DNA of 64,000 bases, taken from assembly GCF_902459585.1 (NCBI RefSeq), contig NZ_CABPSC010000010.1:62001-126000 (forward strand). The letters run 5' to 3'. Both the position numbers and the translations under genes were made by a program. The notes under the pieces are model-generated. The model searched no databases, was not told the DNA's origin, and was given only the letters and a program-made list of their open reading frames with translations. This DNA is from Pandoraea nosoerga (GTDB taxonomy: Bacteria > Pseudomonadota > Gammaproteobacteria > Burkholderiales > Burkholderiaceae). Of this stretch, positions 8,728-19,476 are shown piece by piece (the first letter of the stretch is position 1; every line of letters begins with the position of its first letter).

Positions 8728-10046
8728 AACTCGATATTCGCAATCTCGACTCCGGCGCTGAAGGCTTCGACGCGCAGTTGCGCGAAGTCCTAGCGTTCGA
8801 GGCGAGTGAAGACGCCGCTATCGATCGCGCGGCCGCCGAAATTCTTGCCGACGTAAAGACACGCGGCGACGCGGCCGTCATCGAATACACCAACAAGTTC
8901 GATCGCCTGAACGCGCCCGACATGGCCGCGCTGGAGCTGCCCGCCGAGGCGCTGGCGGCGGCGCTCGAGAGTCTCGAGCCGAAGCGCCGCGCCGCGCTCG
9001 AGGCCGCGGCCGCGCGCGTGCGCGCCTATCACGAGAAGCAGCGCATCGAATGCGGCAGCCACAGCTGGCAGTACACCGAGTCGGACGGCACGGTGCTCGG
9101 CCAGAAGGTCACGCCGCTCGATCGCGTGGGCATCTACGTACCGGGCGGCAAGGCGGCGTATCCGTCGTCCGTGCTGATGAACGCCATTCCCGCACGAGTG
9201 GCCGGCGTGAAGGACATCATCATGGTGGTGCCCACGCCGGACGGCGTGCAAAACCCGCTGGTGCTGGCCGCGGCGCACATTGCCGGGGTGGACCGCGTAT
9301 TGACGATCGGCGGCGCGCAGGCGGTCGGCGCGCTCGCGTATGGCACCGAAACGGTGCCGGCCGTCGACAAGATCGTCGGCCCGGGCAACGCCTTCGTGGC
9401 GGCGGCCAAGCGCCGCGTGTTCGGCACGGTCGGCATCGACATGATTGCCGGTCCGTCGGAAATCCTCGTGATCTGCGACGGCACGACCGATCCCGACTGG
9501 GTGGCGATGGACCTGTTCTCGCAGGCCGAGCACGACGAGCTGGCGCAATCGATCCTGCTGTGCCCGGATGCGGAGTACATCGCGCGCGTGCAGGCGTCGC
9601 TGGAGCGCCAGATCGACGACATGCCGCGCCGCGACGTGATCGCCGCGTCCCTGCAAGGGCGCGGCGCGCTCATCAAGGTGCGCGACATGAACGAGGCCTG
9701 CGAGATTGCCAACGTGATCGCGCCGGAGCACCTGGAGATCTCGGCTGAAGACCCGCAGCAGTGGGGCGACCGGATTCGCCACGCCGGCGCCATCTTCCTC
9801 GGCAAGTTCACGAGCGAGAGCCTTGGCGACTATTGCGCGGGGCCCAACCACGTGCTGCCGACCTCGCGCACGGCGCGCTTCTCGTCGCCGCTGGGCGTAT
9901 ACGACTTCATCAAGCGCTCGAGTCTCATCGAGGTGAGCGAGGGCGGCGCCCGCATGCTCGGCGAGATCGCGGCCGAACTGGCATACGGTGAAGGGCTGCA
10001 GGCGCATGCACGCAGCGCCGAGTACCGTCTGCATCACGAGTCCTGA
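8724..10046 (+). CDS. hisD: Histidinol dehydrogenase HisD
   Basis: Zn- and NAD-dependent enzyme that makes the last two oxidations, L-histidinol to L-histidine, in the cytoplasm. It has 440 residues, a normal length. Family motifs include [18 protein letters not shown], the [16 protein letters not shown] block and the zinc-binding QAEHDE. It overlaps hisG by four bases (ATGA). Confidence 0.97.
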   Translation: MKLDIRNLDSGAEGFDAQLREVLAFEASEDAAIDRAAAEILADVKTRGDAAVIEYTNKFDRLNAPDMAALELPAEALAAALESLEPKRRAALEAAAARVRAYHEKQRIECGSHSWQYTESDGTVLGQKVTPLDRVGIYVPGGKAAYPSSVLMNAIPARVAGVKDIIMVVPTPDGVQNPLVLAAAHIAGVDRVLTIGGAQAVGALAYGTETVPAVDKIVGPGNAFVAAAKRRVFGTVGIDMIAGPSEILVICDGTTDPDWVAMDLFSQAEHDELAQSILLCPDAEYIARVQASLERQIDDMPRRDVIAASLQGRGALIKVRDMNEACEIANVIAPEHLEISAEDPQQWGDRIRHAGAIFLGKFTSESLGDYCAGPNHVLPTSRTARFSSPLGVYDFIKRSSLIEVSEGGARMLGEIAAELAYGEGLQAHARSAEYRLHHES

Positions 10047-10047
10047 C

Positions 10048-10647
10048 ATGCGCGACGACGCCCAGCGGCCCGCGTATTGCCAGACGACGCCGGTGACCGC
10101 CCGGCGTCGCTCCCGCACCATCGCGGCTTCACTCTTTTGCGCTTTCCCGGATTTCCCGACTTTATTGGCTTTCCCGGTCTCGCCGGGGCGCCGCGCACGG
10201 CGCGCGGCGGCCGCGCTCGGCGCATTCGCCTTGTTCGGCGTGGGCGCGGTTGCCGGCACGCCAGCGCATGCGGCCGGTAACTATTGCCAACACGCCGCGT
10301 TTGGCAACGCCTCGGCTGAGCGCATGACCGTTTGCGTACACCGGCAGGCGTTCGACAACGACGTCTACGTGTTGCGGCTCGACGGCAAGACCGCGTTGCG
10401 CGGCACCGACGAGGAAGTCGCGCACGGCGTGTTCGGCCGTGTCGGCAACCGGCTCGTCGCCATGCGTTGCGAGGCCGAGGCCGCTCCCGCGCGCGTGAGC
10501 CCGGCGGTCGCGCAGGCGCTTTCCTGGCAGACGGGAGTGCGCGTGCAGCGCATCACCGACGCGCTGGGCAGCGTCGAGACCGGCCGCCGCTGCAGCGTGA
10601 AGATCGACGGCGCCGACGCCGGCATGCTGACGTTCGCCTTCGACTGA
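10048..10647 (+). CDS. Putative secreted protein of unknown function, between hisD and hisC
   Basis: I do not recognise the family. From ATG 10048 the 199-residue protein has a long basic N-terminus (residues 1-55, Arg-rich), then a hydrophobic segment [21 protein letters not shown] that looks like a signal peptide with cleavage after AHA near residue 75. The mature part has four cysteines (NYCQHA, TVCVHR, MRCEAE, RRCSVK) suggesting two disulfides. A shorter start just before the hydrophobic segment is possible. It begins one base after hisD and its stop overlaps the hisC ATG, so it is transcribed with the his genes, yet it has no visible link to histidine synthesis. Confidence 0.7.
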   Translation: MRDDAQRPAYCQTTPVTARRRSRTIAASLFCAFPDFPTLLAFPVSPGRRARRAAAALGAFALFGVGAVAGTPAHAAGNYCQHAAFGNASAERMTVCVHRQAFDNDVYVLRLDGKTALRGTDEEVAHGVFGRVGNRLVAMRCEAEAAPARVSPAVAQALSWQTGVRVQRITDALGSVETGRRCSVKIDGADAGMLTFAFD

Positions 10648-11750
10648 TGTCATCTCTCAAGACCTTGCCCCCGAGCCCGCGCCCCATGTCCGTCGACCAA
10701 GTGATTCGCCCCGACGTGCTCGCCATGAGCACCTATCCCGTGCCCGATGCCAGCGGCTTCCTGAAGCTCGACGCGATGGAGAACCCATACGGCCTGCCCG
10801 ATGCGCTTCGCACCGCCCTGGGCCAGCGGCTCGCCGACGTGGCGCTCAATCGCTATCCGGCGCCGCGTCCGGCGGCGCTGCTCGGCAAGCTCGCGCGCAC
10901 CATGGGCGTGCCGGCCGGCGCGAGCCTGCTGCTGGGCAACGGTTCGGACGAGATCATCAGCATGATCGCGACGGCCACGGCGCGCCCGGGGGCCGCCGTG
11001 ATCGCGCCGACGCCCGGCTTCGTGATGTACGAGGTGTCCTCGCGTCTGGCCGGCATGGCGTTCGTGGGCGTGCCGCTGCGCCCGGATTTCTCGCTGGACA
11101 TGCCGGCCATGCTCAACGCCATTGCGGCGCATCCGGGTGCGGTGGTGTACCTGGCCTACCCGAACAACCCGACCGGCAACCTGTTCGACGACGCCGACAT
11201 CGAAACCCTCGTGCGGGCGGCCGGCCGCGGCCTGGTGGTCATCGACGAGGCGTACCAGCCGTTCGCGGGCAAGACCTGGATGCCCCGATTGCCGGAATTT
11301 GCGAACCTGCTGGTCATGCGCACGGTGTCGAAGCTCGGCCTGGCCGGCATCCGCCTGGGCTACGTGGCGGGCAGCGCGGCCTGGCTCGAACAGCTCGACA
11401 AGGTGCGCCCGCCCTACAACGTGAACGTGCTCACGCAGGCCTGCGCCGACTTCATGCTCGATCATCTGGACGTGCTCGACGCGCAGGCGGCCGAGCTGCG
11501 GGCCGAGCGCAGCCGGCTGGCGGCCGCCGTGGCGGCGTTGCCTGGGGTGACGGTGTTCCCGAGCGACGCGAATTTCCTGCTCGTGCGCGTGCCGGACGCC
11601 GACAAAACCCACGCGGGCCTGCTCGCGCACAAGGTGCTGATCAAAAACGTGGGTAAAATGCACGTGTTGCTGGCCAATTGCCTGCGGCTGACGGTCGGCA
11701 CCCCCACGGAGAATGCGGCGATGGTCCACGCCCTGGCCGCATCACTCTAA
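10647..11750 (+). CDS. hisC: Histidinol-phosphate aminotransferase HisC
   Basis: PLP-dependent fold-I aminotransferase converting imidazole-acetol phosphate to histidinol phosphate. The 367-residue protein has [11 protein letters not shown] near the start, the [10 protein letters not shown] motif, the Asp of [10 protein letters not shown] and the PLP lysine in [15 protein letters not shown] 10647 overlaps the preceding stop; ATG 10686 ([10 protein letters not shown]) is an alternative start giving 354 residues. Confidence 0.95.
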   Translation: MSSLKTLPPSPRPMSVDQVIRPDVLAMSTYPVPDASGFLKLDAMENPYGLPDALRTALGQRLADVALNRYPAPRPAALLGKLARTMGVPAGASLLLGNGSDEIISMIATATARPGAAVIAPTPGFVMYEVSSRLAGMAFVGVPLRPDFSLDMPAMLNAIAAHPGAVVYLAYPNNPTGNLFDDADIETLVRAAGRGLVVIDEAYQPFAGKTWMPRLPEFANLLVMRTVSKLGLAGIRLGYVAGSAAWLEQLDKVRPPYNVNVLTQACADFMLDHLDVLDAQAAELRAERSRLAAAVAALPGVTVFPSDANFLLVRVPDADKTHAGLLAHKVLIKNVGKMHVLLANCLRLTVGTPTENAAMVHALAASL

Positions 11751-11777
11751 CAAGCCATACGACGAGAACTCACCATC

Positions 11778-12365
11778 ATGCGCATTGCGGAAGTCGTTCG
11801 CGATACCAGCGAAACGCAAATACGCGTCAAGATCGACCTGGACGGCACCGGCCGGAAGACGCTCGATACCGGCGTGCCGTTTCTGGACCACATGCTCGAC
11901 CAGATCGCGCGCCACGGCCTCATCGACATGGAAGTCGAAGCCAAGGGCGATACCTTCATCGACGATCATCACACGGTGGAAGACGTCGGCATCACGCTGG
12001 GCATGGCCGTTGCCAAGGCGATCGGCGACAAGAAGGGCATCGTGCGCTATGGCCACAGCTATGTGCCGCTCGACGAGGCGCTCTCGCGCGTGGTGATCGA
12101 CTTCTCAGGGCGTCCGGGCCTCGAATTTCATGTGCCGTTCACGCGCGCTCGCGTGGGCAACTTCGACGTCGACCTGACCATCGAATTCTTCCGCGGGTTC
12201 GTCAACCATGCGGGCGTGACGCTGCACGTCGACAACCTGCGCGGTATCAACGCCCACCACCAGTGCGAGACAGTGTTCAAGGCGTTCGGCCGTGCGCTGC
12301 GCATGGCGGTGGAGATCGATCCGCGTGCGGCGGGTGTGGTGCCGTCCACGAAGGGCAGCCTGTAA
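11778..12365 (+). CDS. hisB: Imidazoleglycerol-phosphate dehydratase HisB
   Basis: Monofunctional dehydratase of histidine synthesis, 195 residues, without the N-terminal phosphatase domain found in E. coli. The duplicated metal-binding motifs [10 protein letters not shown] and INAHHQCET are both present, with [13 protein letters not shown] upstream. A DHXX phosphatase for histidinol phosphate must therefore be supplied elsewhere. Confidence 0.96.
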   Translation: MRIAEVVRDTSETQIRVKIDLDGTGRKTLDTGVPFLDHMLDQIARHGLIDMEVEAKGDTFIDDHHTVEDVGITLGMAVAKAIGDKKGIVRYGHSYVPLDEALSRVVIDFSGRPGLEFHVPFTRARVGNFDVDLTIEFFRGFVNHAGVTLHVDNLRGINAHHQCETVFKAFGRALRMAVEIDPRAAGVVPSTKGSL

Positions 12366-12369
12366 CGCC

Positions 12370-12420
12370 AGTGGGGCCAATGAGGCCAATGGGGCCAATG
12401 CGGCCAGTGGGGGCCAGTGA
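12370..12420. repeat. 9-bp tandem repeat between hisB and marC
   Basis: Five imperfect head-to-tail copies of GGGCCAATG (variants AGGCCAATG, CGGCCAGTG, GGGCCAGTG) start five bases after the hisB stop. The rest of the 181-base gap shows no gene. There are no unique spacers, so it is not a CRISPR array. Confidence 0.8.
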
Positions 12421-12546
12421 GCCGGGCAGAGCGGGCGGTGCCTGCCGTTGCTGGGCAGCCCGCCGGGCGCGACACCCTGCAAGACGCATCATCGACCGGC
12501 CGGATGCCGCCGCCATCTGGCTTTACGACGTCCTGACGACGCCCCT

Positions 12547-13173
12547 ATGACGCTTGATGCCTTCAAGTTCTTCATCTCGCTGCTGGCGCTGATCAACCCG
12601 CTGGGTGCGATCCCGCTGTTCATCAGCCTGACGTCCACGCAGACGCGCGAAGAGAAGCGGCATACGATCGACATTGCGGCCATTGCCGTGGCGCTGGTCG
12701 TGGCGGGATCGGGCCTGTTCGGCGAGTCGATCATCCGGTTCTTCGGCATTTCGATCGCGTCGCTCGAAGTCGGCGGCGGGGTGATCATGCTGCTCATGGC
12801 GGTCAACATGATCAACGCGCAGACCGGCAACACGCGCGCGACCGCCGAGGAGCGCCACGAGGCGGAGGAGCGGCCGAACATCGCCGTGGTGCCGCTGGCG
12901 ATTCCGCTGCTCACCGGGCCGGGCACGATCAGCACCGTGATCATCTACTCGGGCCGCGCGCATGGCTGGGCGCAGATCCTGGCGCTCGTCGCGATCGGGG
13001 CAGGGGTGGGCGCGGTGTGCTGGGTGGCGCTGCGCAGCGCCGGGCGCATCGAGGGCTGGCTCGGTCGCACGGGCATCAATATCGGCACGCGCCTGATGGG
13101 GTTGATCCTCTCGGCGCTGGCCGTGGAATTCATTATCGATGGTTTGAAAATACTGCTGCCGGGTTTGAGATGA
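12547..13173 (+). CDS. MarC-family integral membrane protein
   Basis: Inner-membrane protein of 208 residues with about six transmembrane segments and the MarC/UPF0056 signatures [18 protein letters not shown] and [11 protein letters not shown]. The transport role of the family is unknown, and the original antibiotic-resistance link was not upheld. Its stop overlaps the hisH ATG, so it is embedded in the his operon, an arrangement seen in other Burkholderiales. Confidence 0.92.
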   Translation: MTLDAFKFFISLLALINPLGAIPLFISLTSTQTREEKRHTIDIAAIAVALVVAGSGLFGESIIRFFGISIASLEVGGGVIMLLMAVNMINAQTGNTRATAEERHEAEERPNIAVVPLAIPLLTGPGTISTVIIYSGRAHGWAQILALVAIGAGVGAVCWVALRSAGRIEGWLGRTGINIGTRLMGLILSALAVEFIIDGLKILLPGLR

Positions 13174-13808
13174 ACAAGATTGCGATTGTCGACTACGGGA
13201 TGGGCAACCTGCGCTCGGTCTACCAGGCGCTGCGTGCCGCCGCGCCGCAGGCCGACGTGAGCATCAGCAGCGACGCCGCCGAGATTCGCGCCGCCGACCG
13301 CGTGGTGCTGCCGGGACAGGGCGCGATGCGCGACTGCATGGGCTGTCTGAACGAATCGGGGCTGCGCGAAGCGGTGCTCGAGGCGGCCGCCACGAAGCCA
13401 ATGTTCGGCGTGTGCGTGGGCGAGCAGATGCTCTTCGACGTCTCGGAAGAGGGCAACACGCCGGCGCTCGGCCTGTTGCCGGGGCGCGTGGTGCGCTTCG
13501 AGCTCGACGGGCGGGTGCAGGACGACGGCTCGCGCTTCAAGGTGCCGCAAATGGGCTGGAACCGCGTGCGCCAGACCCAGTCCCACCCGATCTGGGCGGG
13601 TGTGGCCGACGACAGCTACTTCTACTTCGTGCACAGCTATTACGTTGTGCCGGCAAAGCCCGAACTGACGGCCGGCGAGACGGTCTACGGCGTGCCCTTT
13701 ACCTGTGCAGTGGCTAAAGATAATATCTTCGCCACCCAGTTTCACCCGGAAAAGAGCGCCCAGGTGGGTCTTGCCCTTTATCGCAATTTTGCGCAGTGGA
13801 AGCCCTGA
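13170..13808 (+). CDS. hisH: Imidazole glycerol phosphate synthase glutaminase subunit HisH
   Basis: Class I glutamine amidotransferase that feeds ammonia to HisF. The 212-residue protein has the nucleophile Cys82 in FGVCVGEQ and the His-Glu pair in FHPEKS near the C-terminus, completing the triad. ATG overlaps the marC stop (ATGA). Confidence 0.97.
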   Translation: MNKIAIVDYGMGNLRSVYQALRAAAPQADVSISSDAAEIRAADRVVLPGQGAMRDCMGCLNESGLREAVLEAAATKPMFGVCVGEQMLFDVSEEGNTPALGLLPGRVVRFELDGRVQDDGSRFKVPQMGWNRVRQTQSHPIWAGVADDSYFYFVHSYYVVPAKPELTAGETVYGVPFTCAVAKDNIFATQFHPEKSAQVGLALYRNFAQWKP

Positions 13809-13892
13809 GCGTCACCCGTGCGGCGCACCGGCGCCCGGGGTGCCTTCCAGAGCGTACTCCCTGTCACCGCTTATACTGTGTGTCATGTTGAT

Positions 13893-13940
13893 GAAACCGA
13901 TCCCGACGTGCCGGCCCCCGGCAGGGCAGGGGTCGGTTTC
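13893..13940 (+). other. Long hairpin between hisH and hisA
   Basis: A 12-bp inverted repeat, GAAACCGATCCC (13893-13904) and GGGGTCGGTTTC (13929-13940), pairs fully with one G-T wobble over a 24-base loop. No T-run follows, so it is not a standard terminator. TATACT at 13872-13877 just upstream could be a -10 box. It may modulate hisA expression; function unknown. Confidence 0.5.
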
Positions 13941-14002
13941 GTGTTGTCCGCGTAAATTGCGAATATCTTTTTCTTCCCACTAGCGACGTTTCACGATTGC
14001 CT

Positions 14003-14752
14003 ATGCTGCTCATCCCGGCCATCGACCTTAAAGACGGTCAATGTGTTCGCCTCAAACAAGGCGACATGGATCAAGCCACCGTATTCTCGGAGGACCCCGC
14101 TGCAATGGCCCGACACTGGGTCGAGCAAGGCGCGCGCCGCCTCCATCTGGTGGACTTGAACGGCGCATTCGTCGGCAAGCCGCGCAACGAGGCGGCCATC
14201 CGCTCGATCATCCAGGAAGTCGGCGCCGATATCCCGGTGCAACTGGGCGGCGGCATTCGCGACCTGAATACCATCGAACGCTATCTGGACGACGGGCTGT
14301 CGTATGTGATCATCGGCACGGCGGCGGTGAAGGATCCGGGCTTCCTGAAGGACGCCTGCAGCGCGTTCGGCGGCCACATCATCGTGGGGCTCGACGCCAA
14401 GGACGGCAAGGTCGCCACCGACGGCTGGAGCAAGCTGAGCGGCCACGAAGTCGTGGATCTGGCGCGCAAGTTCGAAGACTACGGCATCGAGTCGATCATC
14501 TACACCGACATCGGCCGCGACGGCATGCTCCAGGGCATCAACATCGACGCGACCGTGCGCCTTGCGCAGTCGGTGAGCGTGCCGGTGATCGCCAGCGGCG
14601 GCCTGTCGAACCTCGAAGACATCGACGCCCTGTGCAAGGTCGAGAGCGAGGGCATCGAAGGCGTCATCTGCGGCCGCGCGATTTACTCGGGCGACCTGAA
14701 CTTCTCGTCGGCGCAAACGCGTGCGGACGAGCTTTCCGAAGGAGCGGCATAA
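14003..14752 (+). CDS. hisA: Phosphoribosylformimino-5-aminoimidazole carboxamide ribotide isomerase HisA
   Basis: TIM-barrel isomerase of histidine synthesis (ProFAR to PRFAR), 249 residues from ATG 14003 ([17 protein letters not shown]). Catalytic Asp residues lie in PAIDLKDG and in [10 protein letters not shown], with phosphate-binding loops IASGGLSN and [12 protein letters not shown] two codons upstream could also initiate. Confidence 0.97.
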   Translation: MLLIPAIDLKDGQCVRLKQGDMDQATVFSEDPAAMARHWVEQGARRLHLVDLNGAFVGKPRNEAAIRSIIQEVGADIPVQLGGGIRDLNTIERYLDDGLSYVIIGTAAVKDPGFLKDACSAFGGHIIVGLDAKDGKVATDGWSKLSGHEVVDLARKFEDYGIESIIYTDIGRDGMLQGINIDATVRLAQSVSVPVIASGGLSNLEDIDALCKVESEGIEGVICGRAIYSGDLNFSSAQTRADELSEGAA

Positions 14753-14790
14753 GCGGGGCGCCGGCTGCGGCCGTCTCGCGTGCCAACATC

Positions 14791-15564
<774 letters not shown>

Positions 15565-15581
15565 ACGGGAATCGAAGCATC

Positions 15582-15980
15582 ATGACGCAAGACTGGCTGG
15601 ACAAGGTAAGTTGGGACGCACAGGGGCTCGTGCCCGTGATCGCGCAGGAAGTCGGCAGCAACGACGTGCTGATGTTCGCCTGGATGAATCGCGAGGCGCT
15701 CGCGCGCACGGTCGAGACGGGCGAAGCCGTCTACTACTCGCGCTCGCGCAAGCGCCTGTGGCACAAGGGCGAGGAATCGGGGCACGTGCAGAAGGTGCAC
15801 GAGATCCGGCTGGACTGCGACGAGGACGTGGTGCTGCTCAAGGTCGAGCAGATCGACGGCATTGCGTGCCACACCGGCCGCCATTCCTGTTTCTTCCAGA
15901 AGTTCGAGGGCAGCGCCGGGGATGGCCGTTGGGTCACCGTCGAGCCGGTGCTCAAGGACCCGCACAAGATCTACAAGTGA
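15582..15980 (+). CDS. hisI: Phosphoribosyl-AMP cyclohydrolase HisI
   Basis: Zn-dependent cyclohydrolase, 132 residues, monofunctional rather than the HisIE fusion of enterics. Signature residues are [25 protein letters not shown] and the zinc ligands of DCDEDV and CHTGRHSCF. Confidence 0.97.
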   Translation: MTQDWLDKVSWDAQGLVPVIAQEVGSNDVLMFAWMNREALARTVETGEAVYYSRSRKRLWHKGEESGHVQKVHEIRLDCDEDVVLLKVEQIDGIACHTGRHSCFFQKFEGSAGDGRWVTVEPVLKDPHKIYK

Positions 15981-15985
15981 CCGCC

Positions 15986-16342
15986 ATGAACGATACGCTC
16001 GCGCGTGTTGCCGAAGTGATCGCCTCGCGCAAGGGCGGCGATCCCGACAAATCCTACGTCGCCCGCCTGTTTCACAAGGGCGATGACGCCATCTGCAAGA
16101 AGATCGGCGAAGAGGCCACCGAGGTGGTGCTCGCGGCGAAGGACATCCGCATTGGCGGCGCGGCCGACCCGCGCCAGAAGCTCGTCAACGAAACCGCCGA
16201 TCTGTGGTTTCACTGCATGGTGTTGCTCGCCCACCACGACCTGAGCCCGAACGAAGTGCTCGCCGAGCTGGCGCGCCGCGAGGGGCTCTCCGGCCTCGTG
16301 GAGAAGGCCCAGCGGGGCACGCGCGGCGAGCACGCGGACTGA
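15986..16342 (+). CDS. hisE: Phosphoribosyl-ATP pyrophosphatase HisE
   Basis: All-alpha MazG-like pyrophosphohydrolase of step two of histidine synthesis, 118 residues. The metal-binding signature [16 protein letters not shown] and [16 protein letters not shown] are clear. It starts five bases after hisI and ends the set of his enzymes. Confidence 0.96.
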   Translation: MNDTLARVAEVIASRKGGDPDKSYVARLFHKGDDAICKKIGEEATEVVLAAKDIRIGGAADPRQKLVNETADLWFHCMVLLAHHDLSPNEVLAELARREGLSGLVEKAQRGTRGEHAD

Positions 16343-16392
16343 CGCCGACCCCAGGCCGATATGTCGCGCAGGCTTGCGCGAGGAGACGTTGC

Positions 16393-16797
16393 ATGAACGA
16401 CCCGCACATTCCCGGCTCGCCGGGCAGCACCGACAACCCCTACGTCGCGACGGTGCCCAGCGCCGAGCAGGAGCGCGCGCTGCGCAAGCTCACGCACGTG
16501 CTCTACGCGCTCTATGCGCTGTTCTGGCTCACGGGCGGCGTGACCGCCATCGTTGCGATCATCGTCAATTACGTCAAGCGCGACGACACCGTTGGCACGC
16601 TCTACGCTTCGCACTTCACGTGGCAGATCCGCACGTTCTGGTGGTCGGTGGTCTGGGGCGTGCTGGGCGTGGCGCTGGCCGTGGTGATGGTCGGCTTCGC
16701 CATACTCTGGGTGCTAGGCATCTGGACGCTGTATCGCATCGTCAAGGGCTGGCTCTATCTGAACGACAGCAAGCCCATGTACGCCGCGCGCGCCTGA
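16393..16797 (+). CDS. DUF4870-family membrane protein
   Basis: Predicted inner-membrane protein of 134 residues with three hydrophobic segments (about 38-60, 76-98 and 100-120). The pattern matches DUF4870/Tic20-like proteins of unknown function. It follows hisE by 50 bases with an AGGAGA ribosome-binding site and is probably co-transcribed. Confidence 0.82.
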   Translation: MNDPHIPGSPGSTDNPYVATVPSAEQERALRKLTHVLYALYALFWLTGGVTAIVAIIVNYVKRDDTVGTLYASHFTWQIRTFWWSVVWGVLGVALAVVMVGFAILWVLGIWTLYRIVKGWLYLNDSKPMYAARA

Positions 16798-16850
16798 GGA
16801 CGCCCTCCGCCGCGCAGATTCATTCGGGAATTCGAGAGGAAGACACACGC

Positions 16851-17225
16851 ATGACGCACGAGAACTGTATCTTCTGCAAGATCGTCGCCGGGCAGATTCC
16901 GAGCGCACAGGTCTATGCCGACGAGGACGTGGTGGTGTTCAAGGACATCAACCCGGCTGCCGATCTCCATCTGCTCATGGTGCCGCGCAAGCACATCGCC
17001 ACGCTGCAGGACTGCCAGGCGCAGGACCAGGCGCTGCTCGGCAAGATGATGCTGCTCGCGCCGAAGCTGGCCGCCGAGCAGGGCTATCGTTTCGATGGCA
17101 ACACCGGCAACATCGACGGCAACGGCTTTCGCGTGGTGACCAACACCGGGCCGGGCGGCGGGCAGGAGGTTTATCATTTGCACATGCACATTCTGGCCGG
17201 GCCGCGCCCGTGGAAGCGCATGTAA
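16851..17225 (+). CDS. hinT: HIT-family purine nucleoside phosphoramidase (HinT-like)
   Basis: Histidine-triad hydrolase of 124 residues, which in the family cleaves AMP-lysine or other nucleoside phosphoramidates. It shows CIFCKIVAGQIPS at the N-terminus and the triad HLHMHILAG near residue 110. The gene lies between the his and tat genes, a common beta-proteobacterial arrangement. Confidence 0.94.
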   Translation: MTHENCIFCKIVAGQIPSAQVYADEDVVVFKDINPAADLHLLMVPRKHIATLQDCQAQDQALLGKMMLLAPKLAAEQGYRFDGNTGNIDGNGFRVVTNTGPGGGQEVYHLHMHILAGPRPWKRM

Positions 17226-17611
17226 CGGCGGGAGACGGCCGGATGTGGCGGGTGTGGCGGATGTGGCGGGCCCGCGAGGCGCGACAGTAGCAGTGACGGC
17301 GACCGCCACGGCGGCACGGGGGCGGGCGGGGTGCCGAATCGCCGAATCGCCGAATCGCCGCACCGGCCTCGCGCGAGGCGCATCGGCCGCGCATGGCGAA
17401 TCGTTTCACGAAACATTTATTTCTACCCGGTGTCCGGCCCGGTTACGATGCTGGACGTGACGCACGATGTGCCACAATGGGGCATGTTGCTGCGGACACG
17501 GGGGCAGAAATGGCGCATAGCCGTTATGGCGCACAGCCGTTCCGCGGGCATGTGGGCTCGACAAGATCCCGGCGCGAGGCGACCGGGGTGGGAAACGCAA
17601 GGAGAGTGGTC
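17226..17611. other. hinT-tatA intergenic region with two tandem repeats
   Basis: No gene seen in 386 bases. It contains three 9-bp copies of (A/G)TGTGGCGG at 17243-17269 and three 8-bp copies of GCCGAATC at 17333-17356, then a short AT-rich stretch (17404-17424) and TACGAT at 17444-17449, which may carry the tat promoter. Confidence 0.55.
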
Positions 17612-17857
17612 ATGGGTTCGTTGAGTATTTGGCACTGGCTGATCGTGCTGGTGATCGTGATGATGGTTTTCGGCACCAAGAAGCTGCGCAACATCGGCAG
17701 CGATCTGGGCGGTGCGGTCAAGGGCTTCAAGGACGGCATGAAGGAGGGCGAAGGCGCTCCCGGCGCTAAGGAAGATCCGGCGAGCGCCAAGGAACTGCGC
17801 GATTCGACCACCATCGACGTGCAGGCCAAGGACGCCAGCAATCACAAGCAAGGCTGA
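17612..17857 (+). CDS. tatA: Twin-arginine translocase subunit TatA
   Basis: Small single-span protein (81 residues) that forms the pore-like part of the Tat system exporting folded proteins. It has [20 protein letters not shown], i.e. one N-terminal membrane helix followed by the [10 protein letters not shown] amphipathic helix typical of TatA/E. The ribosome-binding site AAGGAGAG is strong. The first of three tat genes. Confidence 0.95.
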   Translation: MGSLSIWHWLIVLVIVMMVFGTKKLRNIGSDLGGAVKGFKDGMKEGEGAPGAKEDPASAKELRDSTTIDVQAKDASNHKQG

Positions 17858-17869
17858 GTTCGCGTCGAC

Positions 17870-18403
17870 ATGATCGATCTCGGCCTTTCCAAACTGATGT
17901 TGATCGGCGTCGTGGCGCTGGTCGTGATCGGTCCCGAGCGCTTGCCGAAGGTGGCTCGCACGGCGGGCGCGCTCTTCGGCCGCGCACAGCGTTACATCAA
18001 CGACGTGAAGGCCGAGGTCAGCCGCGAGATGGAGCTCGACGAGCTGCGCAACATGCGCCACGAGTTCGAGGACGCCGCCCGCAGCGCGCAGAACACCATT
18101 CAAAAGCAGCTGCATGAGCAGGAAGCGTCCTTGAACGAGGCCTGGGCGAGCGCCACGGGCACGTCGACGTCGGACGGCAGCGGCAGCGATGCGGCAACCG
18201 GTTCCGACAGTTACCTCGCCGAGCCGGTGGTGACCTCCGGTTATCGTGCGTCCGCCAGGCGCCGCAACTGGCGCGTGCGGCGCGCGGCAACGCCCGTGTG
18301 GTTCAAGCAGGCCAGCGCGACGCGCACGCGAGTGCAGTCCGGGGCGGCGCGCGTGGCGCGTCACACGCCGGCCAAGCTGCGCCGGCCGATCAAGTTCTTC
18401 TGA
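17870..18403 (+). CDS. tatB: Twin-arginine translocase subunit TatB
   Basis: Receptor-complex subunit with TatC. The 177-residue protein has one N-terminal helix (LGLSKLMLIGVVALVVIG), the PERLPKVARTAG motif specific to TatB, a charged helix rich in Glu/Arg (residues 45-90), and a basic, low-complexity C-terminus. It starts 12 bases after tatA. Confidence 0.95.
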   Translation: MIDLGLSKLMLIGVVALVVIGPERLPKVARTAGALFGRAQRYINDVKAEVSREMELDELRNMRHEFEDAARSAQNTIQKQLHEQEASLNEAWASATGTSTSDGSGSDAATGSDSYLAEPVVTSGYRASARRRNWRVRRAATPVWFKQASATRTRVQSGAARVARHTPAKLRRPIKFF

Positions 18404-18481
18404 GGTTGCCGCGCACCGCACTGCACGCCATCGGGCACACCCACGGGTACGGTAAGTGGCATCATTCCTGGATAAGTCGAC

Positions 18482-19270
18482 GTGAGCGACGAGAAGCAAA
18501 TCCCCGCAGGGGGTACCGAAGAGACTTTCATCTCGCACCTGATCGAGTTGCGCAACCGCATCATTCGCGCGGGCGCCTCGGTGATCGTAGTGTTCCTTTC
18601 GCTCGTCTACTGGGCGCCGGACATCTTCCGGTTGCTGGCCCGCCCGCTGATGCAGTCGCTGCCGGCCGACGGCAAGCTCATCGTTACCGACATCACCGGC
18701 TCGTTCTTCGTACCGATGAAGGTCACGCTGATGGTGGCCTTCGTGATTGCGCTGCCCATCGTGCTCTATCAGGCATGGGCGTTCGTCGCGCCGGGGCTGT
18801 ACCAGCACGAGAAGAAGCTCGTCATGCCGCTGGTCGTGAGCAGCTACACGCTCTTTCTGGTCGGCATGGCGTTCGCGTACTTCCTCGTCTTTCCGACGGT
18901 TTTCCACTTCATCGCGCACTACAACGCGCCACTTGGCGCGGAGATGAACACCGATATCGACAATTACCTGAGTTTCGTCCTGACCATGTTCCTATGTTTC
19001 GGGGTGACGTTTGAGGTGCCGGTCGTGGTGGTCGTGCTCGCGCGCATGGGCGTGGTGAGCATCGACAAACTCAAGCAGGTGCGCCCCTACGTGGTGGTGG
19101 GCGCCTTCGTGCTGGCCGCCGTGGTGACGCCGCCTGACATCCTTTCGCAATTGATGCTGGCCGTTCCGCTCTGCATCCTGTACGAACTGGGGCTGATCGC
19201 GGCGCGTTTGTTCGTCAAGCAAGGCAAGGCGACGGACGAGAGCGAGCAGAACGGCGAGGCCACGCCGTAG
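18482..19270 (+). CDS. tatC: Twin-arginine translocase subunit TatC
   Basis: Six-span core receptor of Tat that binds the twin-arginine signal. The 262-residue protein has the conserved N-terminal FISHLIELRNRIIRA and the FVAPGLYQHEKK loop. It starts with GTG at 18482. A likely client, the Rieske protein PetA, is encoded about 3 kb downstream. Confidence 0.96.
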   Translation: MSDEKQIPAGGTEETFISHLIELRNRIIRAGASVIVVFLSLVYWAPDIFRLLARPLMQSLPADGKLIVTDITGSFFVPMKVTLMVAFVIALPIVLYQAWAFVAPGLYQHEKKLVMPLVVSSYTLFLVGMAFAYFLVFPTVFHFIAHYNAPLGAEMNTDIDNYLSFVLTMFLCFGVTFEVPVVVVVLARMGVVSIDKLKQVRPYVVVGAFVLAAVVTPPDILSQLMLAVPLCILYELGLIAARLFVKQGKATDESEQNGEATP

Positions 19271-19406
19271 GCAAGCGCGGGCCTTGCCGGCGTCGAGGGC
19301 ACGGCTCGAAGAACCGGCGGCGAATGGAGCGGCAATGGGCGCCGGGAGAGGCCCTGGCCTGCCGTCCGTCAGCCGCCGCGCGCGGTGCGCCATCGCTCAA
19401 AAACGG

Positions 19407-19432
19407 AACGGCCGCGCCGAAGCGCAGCCGTT
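19407..19432 (-). terminator. Terminator between convergent tatC and degS-type genes
   Basis: Stem AACGGCCGCGC / GCGCAGCCGTT (11 bp, one wobble) with a four-base loop (TTCG on the minus strand). On the minus strand it is followed by CCGTTTTTGAG, a proper U-tract for the protease gene; the plus-strand side (CGTTCTTG) is weaker. Confidence 0.75.
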
Positions 19433-19476
19433 CGTTCTTGCCGATCCGAGGCACGGTGGGGGGATCGACGGTCAGG

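Noticed and set aside
12370-12420. Possible CRISPR array at the hisB-marC gap
   Set aside because: The units are 9 bp head-to-tail without spacers, and no cas gene is present.
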